A program made the position numbers and the translations under genes. From NCBI GenBank assembly GCA_029975215.1, contig JARKPO010000018.1, forward strand, positions 41,451-105,450: a stretch of DNA of 64,000 nt, written 5' to 3'. The DNA comes from Levilinea sp. Its GTDB lineage: Bacteria; Chloroflexota; Anaerolineae; Anaerolineales; Anaerolineaceae. Below are positions 1-8,267 of this stretch, one piece after another (position 1 is the first letter of the stretch; every line of letters starts with the position of its first letter). Below the pieces are notes generated by a model. The model was not told the origin of the DNA. It did not search any database and saw nothing but the letters and a program-made list of their open reading frames with translations.

Positions 1-1167
1 CACCTGCTCCAAATCCAGCCAGGCCTCCCAGGGGCCGCCGCCCAGGCTTTGCGGGCCGTTTTCAGCCGCGGCCGCGTCCAGAATCCACCCCCCGCCCAAC
101 CGCACCTTCCCCGGCACAGTCAGGATCCCTACGATGCCGGCTTCCATCTGCGGGTAATTGCGCCGCAGATCCCTGCGCCCCGGCTCGATGAACTGCACCT
201 CGCCGTAACGCAGCCGCATTTCCAGCCCGCCCATCAGCTCCAGGCCTCCTGGCCCTTTCTCCTGCTGCAGCAGTCCTACCGCCTGTTCCACCTGTAGAAA
301 GTCAAAATCGCGCAGCCCCGGGCGCAGCCAACCCACCGCCCGGCGGATCATTCCCCGCTGCACGCCCAAAGGAGCCTCTCTCAGCCCATCCGCGCGCAGC
401 CGCACCCAGCCGGGTTCCGCCTGGATCAGGCAATCGTCCCAGGCACGCTGCACCCGCTCCTCCACCAGCGCATAATCCGCCGCCAGCACCGCCGCCGTGC
501 GCCATAGGCGCTCTTTGATTTGCGGATTATATTCGGCCAGAACGGGCAGCAGTTCAAGCCGCAGTCGGTTGCGAAAATAAGTGGTATCCGCGTTGCTGGC
601 GTCCTGCACCGGCTCCAGGCCGCGCTCCCGACACCAGGCTTCCGTCTCGTTTCGCCATACCCCCAACAAAGGCCGTACCAGAGGCAGGTCTGATCCCCAT
701 TCCCGCGCTGTCATGCGGGCGGGCATCCCCCGCAGCCCGGCCATGCCCGCGCCGCGCAGCAGGTGCATCAGCACGGTTTCCACCTGATCATCCGCCGTGT
801 GCCCCACCGCCACAGCCTGCGCCCCCAAACGCTGCGCCTGGCGAAATAGGGCCTGATAGCGCAGTTTCCGCGCCGCCTCTTCCACCGAAAGATGCTCGCA
901 GACTGCCGTCCCACGCACGTCCGCATCTTCCACAATCACCCTCACCCCCCACTGCCGCCCCCAATCCGCCACTCGCTGCGCTTCGGCCTCTGCTTCAGGC
1001 CGCAGCCCGTGGCAAACATGCACAGCCGCGGTCTGAAAGCCAGCCTCCATCAGCACCCTCCACAAACACAGGCTGTCAGCCCCGCCGGAAACACCCACCA
1101 AAGTGAGCGCGCTGGCATTGAGCTTGCACGTCTTCACCAAATGCAGCCTCATCCATTCCATATCCAT
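1..1167 (-). CDS. tilS: tRNA(Ile)-lysidine synthase TilS, 3'-truncated by window edge
   Basis: Modifies the wobble C34 of the AUA-reading tRNA-Ile to lysidine, using ATP and lysine, in the cytoplasm. I translated 389 codons open from an ATG at 1167 to the window edge. The N-terminal PP-loop SGGADS lies near residue 28, followed by GHTADDQVETVLMHLLRG and the NRLRLELLP motif typical of TilS. The C-terminal domain starts before the edge; the stop codon lies outside the window, so roughly the last 50-80 residues are missing compared with usual family length (estimate). A -10 box only 7 bases upstream suggests a leaderless mRNA. It is divergent from the receiver-domain gene at 1297. Confidence 0.93.
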   Translation of the reverse strand, partial: MDMEWMRLHLVKTCKLNASALTLVGVSGGADSLCLWRVLMEAGFQTAAVHVCHGLRPEAEAEAQRVADWGRQWGVRVIVEDADVRGTAVCEHLSVEEAARKLRYQALFRQAQRLGAQAVAVGHTADDQVETVLMHLLRGAGMAGLRGMPARMTAREWGSDLPLVRPLLGVWRNETEAWCRERGLEPVQDASNADTTYFRNRLRLELLPVLAEYNPQIKERLWRTAAVLAADYALVEERVQRAWDDCLIQAEPGWVRLRADGLREAPLGVQRGMIRRAVGWLRPGLRDFDFLQVEQAVGLLQQEKGPGGLELMGGLEMRLRYGEVQFIEPGRRDLRRNYPQMEAGIVGILTVPGKVRLGGGWILDAAAAENGPQSLGGGPWEAWLDLEQV

Positions 1168-1174
1168 ACCGAAA

Positions 1175-1180
1175 ATTATA
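1175..1180 (-). promoter_or_regulatory. -10 box of tilS (leaderless start)
   Basis: TATAAT on the minus strand ends 7 bases before the tilS ATG, so transcription should start at or within a base or two of the start codon. No clear -35 is seen; a small CGCCC/GGGCG dyad lies just upstream. There is no room for a Shine-Dalgarno sequence. Confidence 0.5.
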
Positions 1181-1228
1181 CGCCCTTTGGGGCGCATCCT
1201 GCCCGCAGAAATAACCGCGGCATCGTGC

Positions 1229-1257
1229 TTGCAAGCTTTCGCACTTTATGCTAGACT
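1229..1257 (+). promoter_or_regulatory. sigma-70 type promoter of the receiver/sirtuin/kinase operon
   Basis: TTGCAA (1229-1234), 17-base spacer, TAGACT (1252-1257) preceded by an extended TG. The predicted start is near 1264, giving a leader of about 33 bases to the ATG at 1297, which carries an AAGGATAAGG ribosome binding site. Confidence 0.55.
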
Positions 1258-1296
1258 GGCTTAACTATCAAAGGTGCGCATTAAGGATAAGGCAGA

Positions 1297-2448
1297 ATGG
1301 CGGAAAAGATACTAATCGTTGACGATGATGCCGAGACTTTGCGTCTGGTGGGTTTAATGCTCCAGCGGCAAGGGTATCAGGTCGTGTCTGCTTCCAACGG
1401 CGCCCAGGCCATCCAAATGGTTACCGCTGAGAAACCCGATCTGGTTATTCTGGATGTGATGATGCCGGATATTGACGGCTTCCAGGTGACACAGAAGCTG
1501 CGCGCCAATCCAGAAACAGCGTACGTCTCCATTTTGATGTTTACGGCCAAATCACAGGTCGAGGATAAGGTCGTCGGTTATGAAGCGGGTGTGGACGATT
1601 ATCTGACCAAACCTATTCACCCGGCGGAATTGACCGCTCACGTGCGTTCATTGTTAGCCCGCGGCAAAACCCGCCCGGGCGGTGTAAAATCTGACCGGGG
1701 CTATACCCTGGGCGTCATCGCCCCCCGCGGTGGCATGGGCGCCTCCAGCCTGGTGCTGAATCTGGGTATCGCCCTGCACACGGCTGCCAATACCGAAGTG
1801 GTAGCTGCCGAGCTGCGCCCCGGCCAGGGCAGTTGGGCCATTGACCTGGGTTTTGCCAAGCCCACCGGCCTGAATAACCTGCTGCGCCGTAAACCCGCCG
1901 AGATCACCGCTTCGGTCATTGAACAGGAACTGGTGCGCACCACCCTGGGCCCGCGTCTGTTGATGGCCTCCAACGACATGAAAGATGTGGAGCTAATCGC
2001 CGCCTCGGCCCAGATGCAGGCCATCCTCCAAAACCTGCCCACCCTCAGCCCCATCACCTTGCTGGATTTTGGTCACAACGTCTTGCCCAATTTTGAAAGC
2101 CTGATGGCCTTCTGCACCGAAGTCATCGTGCTTTCCGAGCCTTTCCCCATCAGCATTCAGCGGTCGCGCCTGCTCATGGATGAACTGGGCGCCCTCGGAT
2201 TTGGCAAATCCAAATTGATGAGCGTGGTGGTGCTGAACCGCGTACGCGCAGATATGCAGCTTTCCATTCCCCAGATGCAGGAAATGCTGGGGGTTAACCC
2301 GCTGGTGGTCATTCCGCCCGCCCCCGAACAGGCCTATCAGGCCGGGCTGCGCAATGTTCCTCTCATCCACGTCCAGCCGGACGGCCTCGTCGCCCTGCAA
2401 TTCAAGAAACTGGCCGAAATTTATACAGAACGCATTCAGACCAAATGA
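1297..2448 (+). CDS. Receiver domain fused to CpaE/TadZ-like atypical ParA ATPase
   Basis: 383 aa. Residues 1-120 form a response-regulator receiver with acidic pocket D9-D11, phospho-acceptor D53, T83 and K105. Residues about 137-380 form a ParA/MinD-like domain with a deviant Walker A (APRGGMGASS at 142-151): the two usual lysines of KGGxGKT are replaced by R and A. This arrangement matches CpaE/TadZ proteins, which place pilus or secretion machines at a cell site, but no tad/cpa genes are adjacent. It is the first gene of an operon; its TGA overlaps the sirtuin start (ATGA). The histidine kinase two genes on is the obvious candidate phosphodonor (inference). Confidence 0.8.
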   Translation: MAEKILIVDDDAETLRLVGLMLQRQGYQVVSASNGAQAIQMVTAEKPDLVILDVMMPDIDGFQVTQKLRANPETAYVSILMFTAKSQVEDKVVGYEAGVDDYLTKPIHPAELTAHVRSLLARGKTRPGGVKSDRGYTLGVIAPRGGMGASSLVLNLGIALHTAANTEVVAAELRPGQGSWAIDLGFAKPTGLNNLLRRKPAEITASVIEQELVRTTLGPRLLMASNDMKDVELIAASAQMQAILQNLPTLSPITLLDFGHNVLPNFESLMAFCTEVIVLSEPFPISIQRSRLLMDELGALGFGKSKLMSVVVLNRVRADMQLSIPQMQEMLGVNPLVVIPPAPEQAYQAGLRNVPLIHVQPDGLVALQFKKLAEIYTERIQTK

Positions 2449-3206
2449 ACCTTGCGGTTGAGCCAGCCTTACAAAAAGCGGCTGATTTATTCGCGCGCGC
2501 CCGTCATGCCGTTGCCTTCACCGGAGCAGGTTTTTCTACCCCCTCCGGCATTCCAGACTTTCGTTCACAATCCACGGGTCTGTGGACACGCTTTGATCCC
2601 ATGCAGGTGGCCTCGCTCAGCGCCTTTCGTCAGCGTCCCGAGGCCTTTTTTAATTGGCTCCGTCCGCTTGTATCGGCCATCTCTGCAGCCCAGCCCAACC
2701 CTGCCCATCATGCCCTGGCCGCGTTGGAGCAGCGCGGTTTGCTGCGGGCAGTGATCACTCAAAATATTGACGGGCTGCACCAAAAAGCCGGCTCACAAAA
2801 CGTGATCGAAGTCCACGGCTCTCTCCATCAATGGGACTGCCCGTCTTGCCGCGCCGCGTTCACCGCGGACGACGCCCTGGGAGATTTCCTACCCGACGGC
2901 CCGCCTCCGCGCTGTCCGCACTGCGGTGGGCGGCTGAAACCCGGCATCGTCCTCTACGAAGAAATGCTTCCGCAAAAAGCCTGGCAGGCAGCCGAAAGCG
3001 CATGCCGACGCGCCGACCTGGTGTTGATTGCAGGTACCTCGTTGGAGGTGGCCCCAGCCAGTTATCTGCCCTCCTACGCGTTGGAAAACCGCGCCCGCTT
3101 GATCCTGTTCAACCTTTCGCCCACACCCCTCGATTCGCAGGCGGATGTCTGTTTGGCTGTAGATGTAGCCCAATCCCTGCCCGCACTGGCGGAGCTTCTG
3201 GCATGA
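2445..3206 (+). CDS. Sir2-family NAD-dependent protein deacylase (CobB-like)
   Basis: 253 aa, normal length for a bacterial sirtuin. It removes acyl groups from protein lysines using NAD+. Motifs seen: GAGFSTPSGIPDFRS (27-41), TQNIDGLHQKAG (105-116), catalytic H124 in VHGS, a zinc site at C132, C135, C157 and C160, and GTSLEV later. At the site of the Tyr-x-x-Arg pair that marks CobB/SIRT5-type desuccinylases the sequence reads FFNWLR, so that pair is absent and plain deacetylation is more likely (inference from recalled alignment). ATGA overlaps join it to both neighbours, implying translational coupling with the two signalling genes. Confidence 0.92.
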   Translation: MNLAVEPALQKAADLFARARHAVAFTGAGFSTPSGIPDFRSQSTGLWTRFDPMQVASLSAFRQRPEAFFNWLRPLVSAISAAQPNPAHHALAALEQRGLLRAVITQNIDGLHQKAGSQNVIEVHGSLHQWDCPSCRAAFTADDALGDFLPDGPPPRCPHCGGRLKPGIVLYEEMLPQKAWQAAESACRRADLVLIAGTSLEVAPASYLPSYALENRARLILFNLSPTPLDSQADVCLAVDVAQSLPALAELLA

Positions 3207-4426
3207 ATGAACAGTTTTTCGCCAACCAGGATCAGCGCGTGCAGCGGCTGCTGCAAATTGCCGTGGATCTTGCCTCTACCCTCAACATCAACGAGCTTTT
3301 ACAGCAAATTCTCAGTGCCGCGGTGGAGTTCAGCCACGCTGAAGAAGCATCCATCCTGCTGTACGACGCGCAGCGCCAAGAATTGTTCATCCGCGCCGCT
3401 ACCAACGATGAAAGTGAAGAAACCCTGAAAGAAATCGCTGTGCCCACTGAAAGCATCGCCGGGTGGGTAGCCCTCAACCGCCAGCCAATCATTGTGGACG
3501 ATGTCCATCAAGACCCCCGCTGGTTCTCGCAAGTCGGTGAAACGCTGCAGTTCCCCACCCGCAGCCTCCTGGCTATCCCTATGATCGCCAAAGAGCAGCT
3601 CATCGGCGTTCTGGAGCTTCTGAACAAAAAAGAAGGGCGGTTCAACGAAGAAGACCTGGAAATCCTCACCGTCCTCTCCGCCCAGGCTGCCGTTGTCATC
3701 CAAACCGCGCAGCTCTTCGCCCAAAGCGACCAGATTTCCACCCTGGTTCACGAACTGCGCACCCCGCTGGCTTCTATCAACACCATTGCCTACCTGCTTC
3801 AGCACCCCGGCCTCTCTAACAGCAAACGGCTGGAACTAACCCAAATGATCCAGACGGAAACCGACCGTCTGAACAAAATGACCACAGCTTTTTTGGATCT
3901 GGCCCGTATGGAAACCGGCCGTGCAGCGTTCAACTGGAGCCGATTCAGCCTGGCAGAGCTGGCCCAGGAATGCCTTAACCTATGCCAGCCGCGCGCCGCT
4001 CAGCTCTCCATCACCCTCGGCCTGGATTGCCCTTCTGCCCTGCCCGCGATCCTGGCCGACCGGGATAAGATCAAGCAAGTTCTGCTGAATCTGCTCAACA
4101 ACGCCGTTCAATACAACCGCCCCGGGGGGCAGGTTACTTTGCACCTGCACCATCAAGACGCCGCCTTCGAGCTGCGCGTTGAAGATACCGGTCCTGGGAT
4201 CCCGCCCGAAGATTTGCCCAGGCTGTTCACCAAATTCTACCGTTCGCCAAAAAATGAAAAAGCCTCCCCCGGAACCGGGTTAGGCTTAACCATTTGCAAG
4301 CAGATTGTGGAAAGTCACGGGGGAAAAATTGGAGCAGAAAGCCAGCCGGGCGTGGGCACAACCTTCTGGATCCACCTTCCCCAAACGTCTAAATCAGCTC
4401 GCGTGCCACGGCAGCTCCGCGAATAG
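3203..4426 (+). CDS. GAF-domain sensor histidine kinase
   Basis: 407 aa from the ATG overlapping the sirtuin stop (ATGA); an upstream in-frame extension was rejected because it runs inside the sirtuin gene. Order: GAF domain (about 15-170), HisKA with phosphorylatable His in VHELRTPLAS near residue 183, then HATPase with N box NLLNNAVQYN, DTGPGIPPEDL and GTGLGLTICKQIVESHGGK. No transmembrane segment is seen, so it is probably cytosolic. Likely partner: the receiver domain of the first gene in the operon. The 3' end overlaps the convergent degV-family gene by 33 bases. Confidence 0.9.
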   Translation: MNEQFFANQDQRVQRLLQIAVDLASTLNINELLQQILSAAVEFSHAEEASILLYDAQRQELFIRAATNDESEETLKEIAVPTESIAGWVALNRQPIIVDDVHQDPRWFSQVGETLQFPTRSLLAIPMIAKEQLIGVLELLNKKEGRFNEEDLEILTVLSAQAAVVIQTAQLFAQSDQISTLVHELRTPLASINTIAYLLQHPGLSNSKRLELTQMIQTETDRLNKMTTAFLDLARMETGRAAFNWSRFSLAELAQECLNLCQPRAAQLSITLGLDCPSALPAILADRDKIKQVLLNLLNNAVQYNRPGGQVTLHLHHQDAAFELRVEDTGPGIPPEDLPRLFTKFYRSPKNEKASPGTGLGLTICKQIVESHGGKIGAESQPGVGTTFWIHLPQTSKSARVPRQLRE

Positions 4427-5269
4427 CTCCCACGGCCCCACAGCCAGCCCCACCAGGCTGGGGCCGGTGTGCGCGCCCAAAGCCGGCGCAACAGGAACAG
4501 TCGGTTCCCAATGACATTCGAACCGGTCTATTAAACTGGCCTTGAGAAGTTCCACGCCTTCCAGATTTAACCCATGCAAAAGCTGCACGCGAATGGCACT
4601 GCCTTCGCCGTACAGCGAAGCCACGATGTCCGCCATCTTGTGGATGCCGCGCTTCAAGGTGATCTCTTGAGCCAGGGTGGTGTAGGTTCCCCCTTCCTTC
4701 TCCACCCCAATCACCGGCTTGATGCTCAATAAAGACGCCAAAAGCCCTTTCAAATGGCTGATGCGGCCGCCGTGAATGAGGTATTTCAGGCTTGCCAGCG
4801 TATACATACCCTCGCAGCGCTGGTTAATTTGTTCCATTAAGGCAATGGCCTGCTCTAAGGACCATCCGGCTTTAAGTGCCTTTGCTCCCGCCTCCACCTG
4901 CCACCCAAACGGACAGGAAAGTGTTTTAGAATCCACAATAGTCACTTTGGCTTCCGGAACCATAGCAGCCCCGGCCCGCGCCGCGTTGATGGTACCGCTT
5001 AGCCCTGAAGAGATGTGGATGGACAAGATTTCGGGGTCCACCTTTGCTAAAGAGCGGTAAATTTCAGCAAACTCCCCCGCCGATGGCTGGGATGTCGTCG
5101 GATAGGATTCCGTTTCTGATAACATTTGATAAAACGTTGCTGGGTCAATATCCACTCCGCTGGAGTAGGTTTTGCCTTCCAGCGTGATCCTCAGCGTTGC
5201 AAACTTTAACGATAACCCTTCCATCTGCTGCGGAGAAAGGTCCATCCCTCGATCGGTGACGATTTGCAT
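4394..5269 (-). CDS. DegV family fatty-acid-binding protein
   Basis: 291 aa, usual DegV length. Family members bind a long-chain fatty acid and can act as FakB-type partners of fatty acid kinase. Seen: N-terminal MQIVTDRGMDLS (family norm TDSxADL), SYPTTSQPS near residue 56, HISSGLSGT, and the later KYLIHGGRIS segment. The Arg in place of the usual Ser after TD is notable. A GGAG lies 8 bases before the ATG. It stands alone; no FakA-like kinase is in the window. Convergent 33-base overlap with the histidine kinase gene. Confidence 0.85.
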   Translation of the reverse strand: MQIVTDRGMDLSPQQMEGLSLKFATLRITLEGKTYSSGVDIDPATFYQMLSETESYPTTSQPSAGEFAEIYRSLAKVDPEILSIHISSGLSGTINAARAGAAMVPEAKVTIVDSKTLSCPFGWQVEAGAKALKAGWSLEQAIALMEQINQRCEGMYTLASLKYLIHGGRISHLKGLLASLLSIKPVIGVEKEGGTYTTLAQEITLKRGIHKMADIVASLYGEGSAIRVQLLHGLNLEGVELLKASLIDRFECHWEPTVPVAPALGAHTGPSLVGLAVGPWELFAELPWHAS

Positions 5270-5437
5270 GCGGCGTGCTCCACGAACGTAGTATCTGGAA
5301 ATCTCTCAGGCCAATGTGCTCACCCCTCAAGATTTTTCCAACGTTCAGTGTATCTTACCCCTCGCCGTTTTGTGATGTGCCCTCAGTCACACCAGCGCTC
5401 ACATTCCAAACTGGGGATTTTCTATGACCCGGCGCAT

Positions 5438-7222
5438 CTACCGGCTGCCGCGCCGTCCAAACTGGCGCTCCAACACGTCCACGGTCAAATGAATCATGGT
5501 CGGGCGGCCGTGTGGGCAGGTGCGCGGCGAAAAACACGCCTCTAAGTCGCGCAGCAAGGCCCGCTGTTCTTCTGTGCTAAGGGCTTGCCCGCCTTTCACC
5601 GCCGCACGCTTGCAGATGCGCGCCACCAGGCGCGCCTCACGCTCGGCCAGCAGCGGAGTTTCGTCCTCTTCAAAGTCTTCCACCAATACCCGCACCGCCG
5701 CAGCCGGGTCGCTGCCGGTGATCAGCGCCGGGATGGTTCGTACGCGAAAGGTGTTCGGCCCAAAAGGCTCAATTTCAAACCCCAACCGGCTCAGCAAGGG
5801 AATTTGCTCGTTCAGCAAAGCTGCCTGCGCCGCGGGCAGCTGCACCAGCGCTGGTTCCAACAGCGCCTGCCCTGCCAAAGGAGCATTCAACCCGCCCATC
5901 ATGCGCTCAAACAAAACCCGCTCATGGGCAGCGTGTTGGTCAATCAGATACAGGCCGTCGGGGCCTTCCGCCACCAGATACGTACCCCCCACCTGCCCCA
6001 CCAGCCGCAGCAGCGGCAGCATCCCCGAAGGTGGCAGCGCAGCAGAGGTAGGCGCGCTCACCGCATGGGCGGCCTCCCCCTCGCCTGGCTCAGGCGCCGC
6101 CAGATCTGCGGCCATATCCCAGGCCGGGTCAATCGCAGGGCGGCCGGCGCTGTGCAGATCCAATGCTCCCTGGCCGAAAACGGGGGGTTGGGGCGGCTGC
6201 CAGCCGGTAGAAATCTGCGGCACAGGAGAAGAGGTCAGCAAAGCCCGACGCACCGCCCGCTGCACCCCGCTGAAGACCGCATCTGGGCTGCGAAAACGCA
6301 CCTCAGCCTTCGCTGGATGCACATTGACATCCACAGCTTCGGCGTCCAATTCCACAAACAGAACCGCCAGCGGAAAACGTCCCACCATCAGCAGGGTGCG
6401 GTACGCCTGCAGCAGCGCCGTGCTCAAAGCCGCATCCTGCACCCAACGGCCGTTGACAAAAAAAGTAATCTCTCGCCGGTTGGACCGCGTCAGCGCCACC
6501 GGGCTGATATACCCCTGCACGCGCACAGCCGGATCTTCCAGCGCCACCTCAATCATCTGCCGCGCCGTATCCACCCCCAGCAAAGCCGCCAGAATCTCTC
6601 GCCGGTCGCCGCTGCCGCTGGTTTGCAGCACCGCACGCCCATCCTGAAATAACGAAAAGCGCACCTGCGGGTACGCCAAGGCGTAACGCGTCACCAAAGC
6701 ATCAATCTGCTGCCGCTCGGTGATATCCCGCTTGAGGAATTTCAAGCGCGCCGGTACGTTAAAAAACAGGTTTTCCACACGCACCACCGTGCCTTCCGGC
6801 GCGCCCATCGGCTCATTAGCTCGCAGTGCGCCGCCTTCCACCACCAGGCGCGCTCCCACTGGTTGCTGTGCGGGGCGCGAAGTCAGTGTCAGGCGCGAGA
6901 TCGAACCAATCGAAGCCAGCGCCTCACCGCGGAAGCCCAGGGTTTGAATGTGGAACAAGTCCTCTGCACTTTGCAGTTTGCTGGTGGCATGGCGCATCAC
7001 CGCCAGGGGCAGCTCCGCCGCCGCAATTCCAGCCCCGTCATCTACGATCTCCATCAGCCGCCGGCCTGCATCTTCCACGCGCACGGTGATCTGCCGCGCA
7101 CCGGCATCCAGTGCGTTCTCCAATAATTCTTTCACCACCGATGCTGGGCGTTCAATCACCTCACCGGCAGCAATTTGCGAAGCGACAGCCTCAGGCAATA
7201 TTTGAATCGCATGCATCATCAT
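5438..7222 (-). CDS. mutL: DNA mismatch repair protein MutL
   Basis: 594 aa. GHKL ATPase at the N terminus (EVIERPASVVKELLENALDA, DDGAGI, GFRGEAL) and a C-terminal dimerisation/endonuclease domain. The nuclease motif DQHA-x2-E-x4-E is intact (DQHAAHERVLFE), as are ICKRAAVKGGQ and CPHGRP near the end, so this is a nicking MutL of the kind found where MutH is absent. Three consecutive in-frame ATG codons leave the exact start open; a GAGG lies a few bases upstream. No mutS is adjacent in the window. Confidence 0.95.
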   Translation of the reverse strand: MMMHAIQILPEAVASQIAAGEVIERPASVVKELLENALDAGARQITVRVEDAGRRLMEIVDDGAGIAAAELPLAVMRHATSKLQSAEDLFHIQTLGFRGEALASIGSISRLTLTSRPAQQPVGARLVVEGGALRANEPMGAPEGTVVRVENLFFNVPARLKFLKRDITERQQIDALVTRYALAYPQVRFSLFQDGRAVLQTSGSGDRREILAALLGVDTARQMIEVALEDPAVRVQGYISPVALTRSNRREITFFVNGRWVQDAALSTALLQAYRTLLMVGRFPLAVLFVELDAEAVDVNVHPAKAEVRFRSPDAVFSGVQRAVRRALLTSSPVPQISTGWQPPQPPVFGQGALDLHSAGRPAIDPAWDMAADLAAPEPGEGEAAHAVSAPTSAALPPSGMLPLLRLVGQVGGTYLVAEGPDGLYLIDQHAAHERVLFERMMGGLNAPLAGQALLEPALVQLPAAQAALLNEQIPLLSRLGFEIEPFGPNTFRVRTIPALITGSDPAAAVRVLVEDFEEDETPLLAEREARLVARICKRAAVKGGQALSTEEQRALLRDLEACFSPRTCPHGRPTMIHLTVDVLERQFGRRGSR

Positions 7223-7239
7223 GGACCTCGTCTCCCGCC

Positions 7240-7248
7240 ATTATACCA
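7240..7248 (-). promoter_or_regulatory. extended -10 promoter of mutL
   Basis: TGGTATAAT on the minus strand (TG-n-TATAAT), about 18 bases before the first mutL ATG. No recognisable -35, as is common for extended -10 promoters. Confidence 0.45.
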
Positions 7249-7314
7249 ATTTCGCTTACCCCACTGGGGACAAGTGAGGGTAAAATCAACCCATCTCGGA
7301 TTGGAGCCTGTCCC

Positions 7315-7599
7315 ATGCGTGTGACCCTTTTTGCCAACTTCCGCGAACATGCCGGCGTCAAGTCCTTTGAACTGGACCTGCCCGCGCACACCACCATCCA
7401 GCAGGCCGTGGAAGCCATCGTTCAACGTTACCCGGCTCTGCGGCGCCATTGGCTTAACGAAGCCGGAGAAATTCACGCGCATGTGCACATCTTCGTCAAC
7501 GGTGAAGAATATCTCACCCTGCCTGAGGCCGAGCGCACCCCCTTGCAGCCCCAGGACAGCCTGGATTTCTTCCCTCCCGTGGCGGGCGGTCAGCTTTAG
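7315..7599 (+). CDS. MoaD/ThiS-like ubiquitin-fold protein ending in GGQL
   Basis: 94 aa, beta-grasp sulfur-carrier family. The start MRVTLFANFRE and the end DSLDFFPPVAGGQL are typical of MoaD-like proteins, except that the diglycine is followed by two residues (QL). Free C-terminal GG is needed for adenylation and thiocarboxylation, so either the tail is trimmed, as in QbsE-type carriers matured by a JAMM protease, or the protein is not used that way. No E1-like MoeB/ThiF, MoaE or JAMM gene is nearby. The protein lies just upstream of rnpB, which has its own promoter. Confidence 0.8.
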   Translation: MRVTLFANFREHAGVKSFELDLPAHTTIQQAVEAIVQRYPALRRHWLNEAGEIHAHVHIFVNGEEYLTLPEAERTPLQPQDSLDFFPPVAGGQL

Positions 7600-7618
7600 C
7601 CCGCTTTCGCACGCACGG

Positions 7619-7647
7619 TTGACGCCGCGCCCCGAAGGCGGTATCAT
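7619..7647 (+). promoter_or_regulatory. rnpB promoter
   Basis: TTGACG (7619-7624), exactly 17 bases, TATCAT (7642-7647). Start predicted near 7654-7655, which coincides with the first base of the P1 helix of the RNase P RNA. Confidence 0.75.
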
Positions 7648-7654
7648 CACCTTA

Positions 7655-8052
7655 CCCCAGGTCGGCCGGGAGATCGCGGCTTCGCTGGTCGAAGTCGAGG
7701 AAAGTCCGCGCTCCACAGGGCAAGATGCCGGGTAACCCCCGGGGCGGGGCAACCTGCCGGATCGGGCCACAGAAACATACCGCCCTCACGGGCAAGGGTG
7801 AAACGGTGGTGTAAGAGACCACCGGCGTCCGCAGCAATGCGGCGGCCAGGCAACCCCCATCTGGAGCAAGGCCAAGCAGGCGCAAGCACCCCTCGTGGGC
7901 GCAGGAAGCGGCTCGTTTCCTTTGAGCGTCGGGTAGGCTGCTTGAGCGCACTGGAGACAGTGCGCCTAGAGAGATGATCTCCAAAACCGAGGTGGTCCCC
8001 TCGCGGGATACCCCTTGGTTGAACAGAACGCGGCTTATAGGCTGACCTGGGG
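7655..8052 (+). ncRNA. rnpB: RNase P RNA, bacterial type A
   Basis: Catalytic RNA of RNase P, which matures tRNA 5' ends. The conserved core is present: GAGGAAAGTCC at 7697-7707, ACAGAAA near 7771, GGTGAAACGGTG, GTAAGAGACCACCGG, and the 3' element ACAGAACGCGGCTTA at 8024-8038. The ends pair as P1: 5' CCCCAGGTCGGCC (7655-7667) with GGCTGACCTGGGG (8040-8052) including one G-U pair, which fixes both limits and a length of about 398 bases. No clear intrinsic terminator follows. The 215-base stretch to the next gene otherwise shows nothing I recognise. Confidence 0.95.
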
Positions 8053-8267
8053 CCTGTTTCCCTCATCCCTCAAATTATTAATATCAAGCCGTCAACGTCC
8101 CAAATTGCTAGCCGGTGAGCCCCCGCGAACGGTAATACACGGTCAGGAACGTCATCAGAATACCAAAGCCGCTGAAGACGAAGGAATTCACCATCCTTGC
8201 CAGTGTGCAAGTCTTTGGTGGAAAACCCTTTGGCTTCCAAGCGCAGCCTGCCCATTTTGTACAATCC

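Noticed and set aside
2445..3206. Sirtuin as part of an anti-phage system (as in Thoeris, DSR or pAgo-SIR2)
   Set aside because: It is a short single-domain deacylase with zinc site, without a TIR, STAND or Argonaute partner.
5496..6652. Plus-strand open frames of 355-383 codons opposite mutL
   Set aside because: Low-complexity Ser/Arg/Ala translations mirroring mutL codons.
8070..8264. Minus-strand open frame of 64 codons, and a nested 28-codon hydrophobic frame (8108-8194), after rnpB
   Set aside because: No ribosome site at workable spacing and no similarity that I recognise; the region is probably just rnpB flanking DNA.
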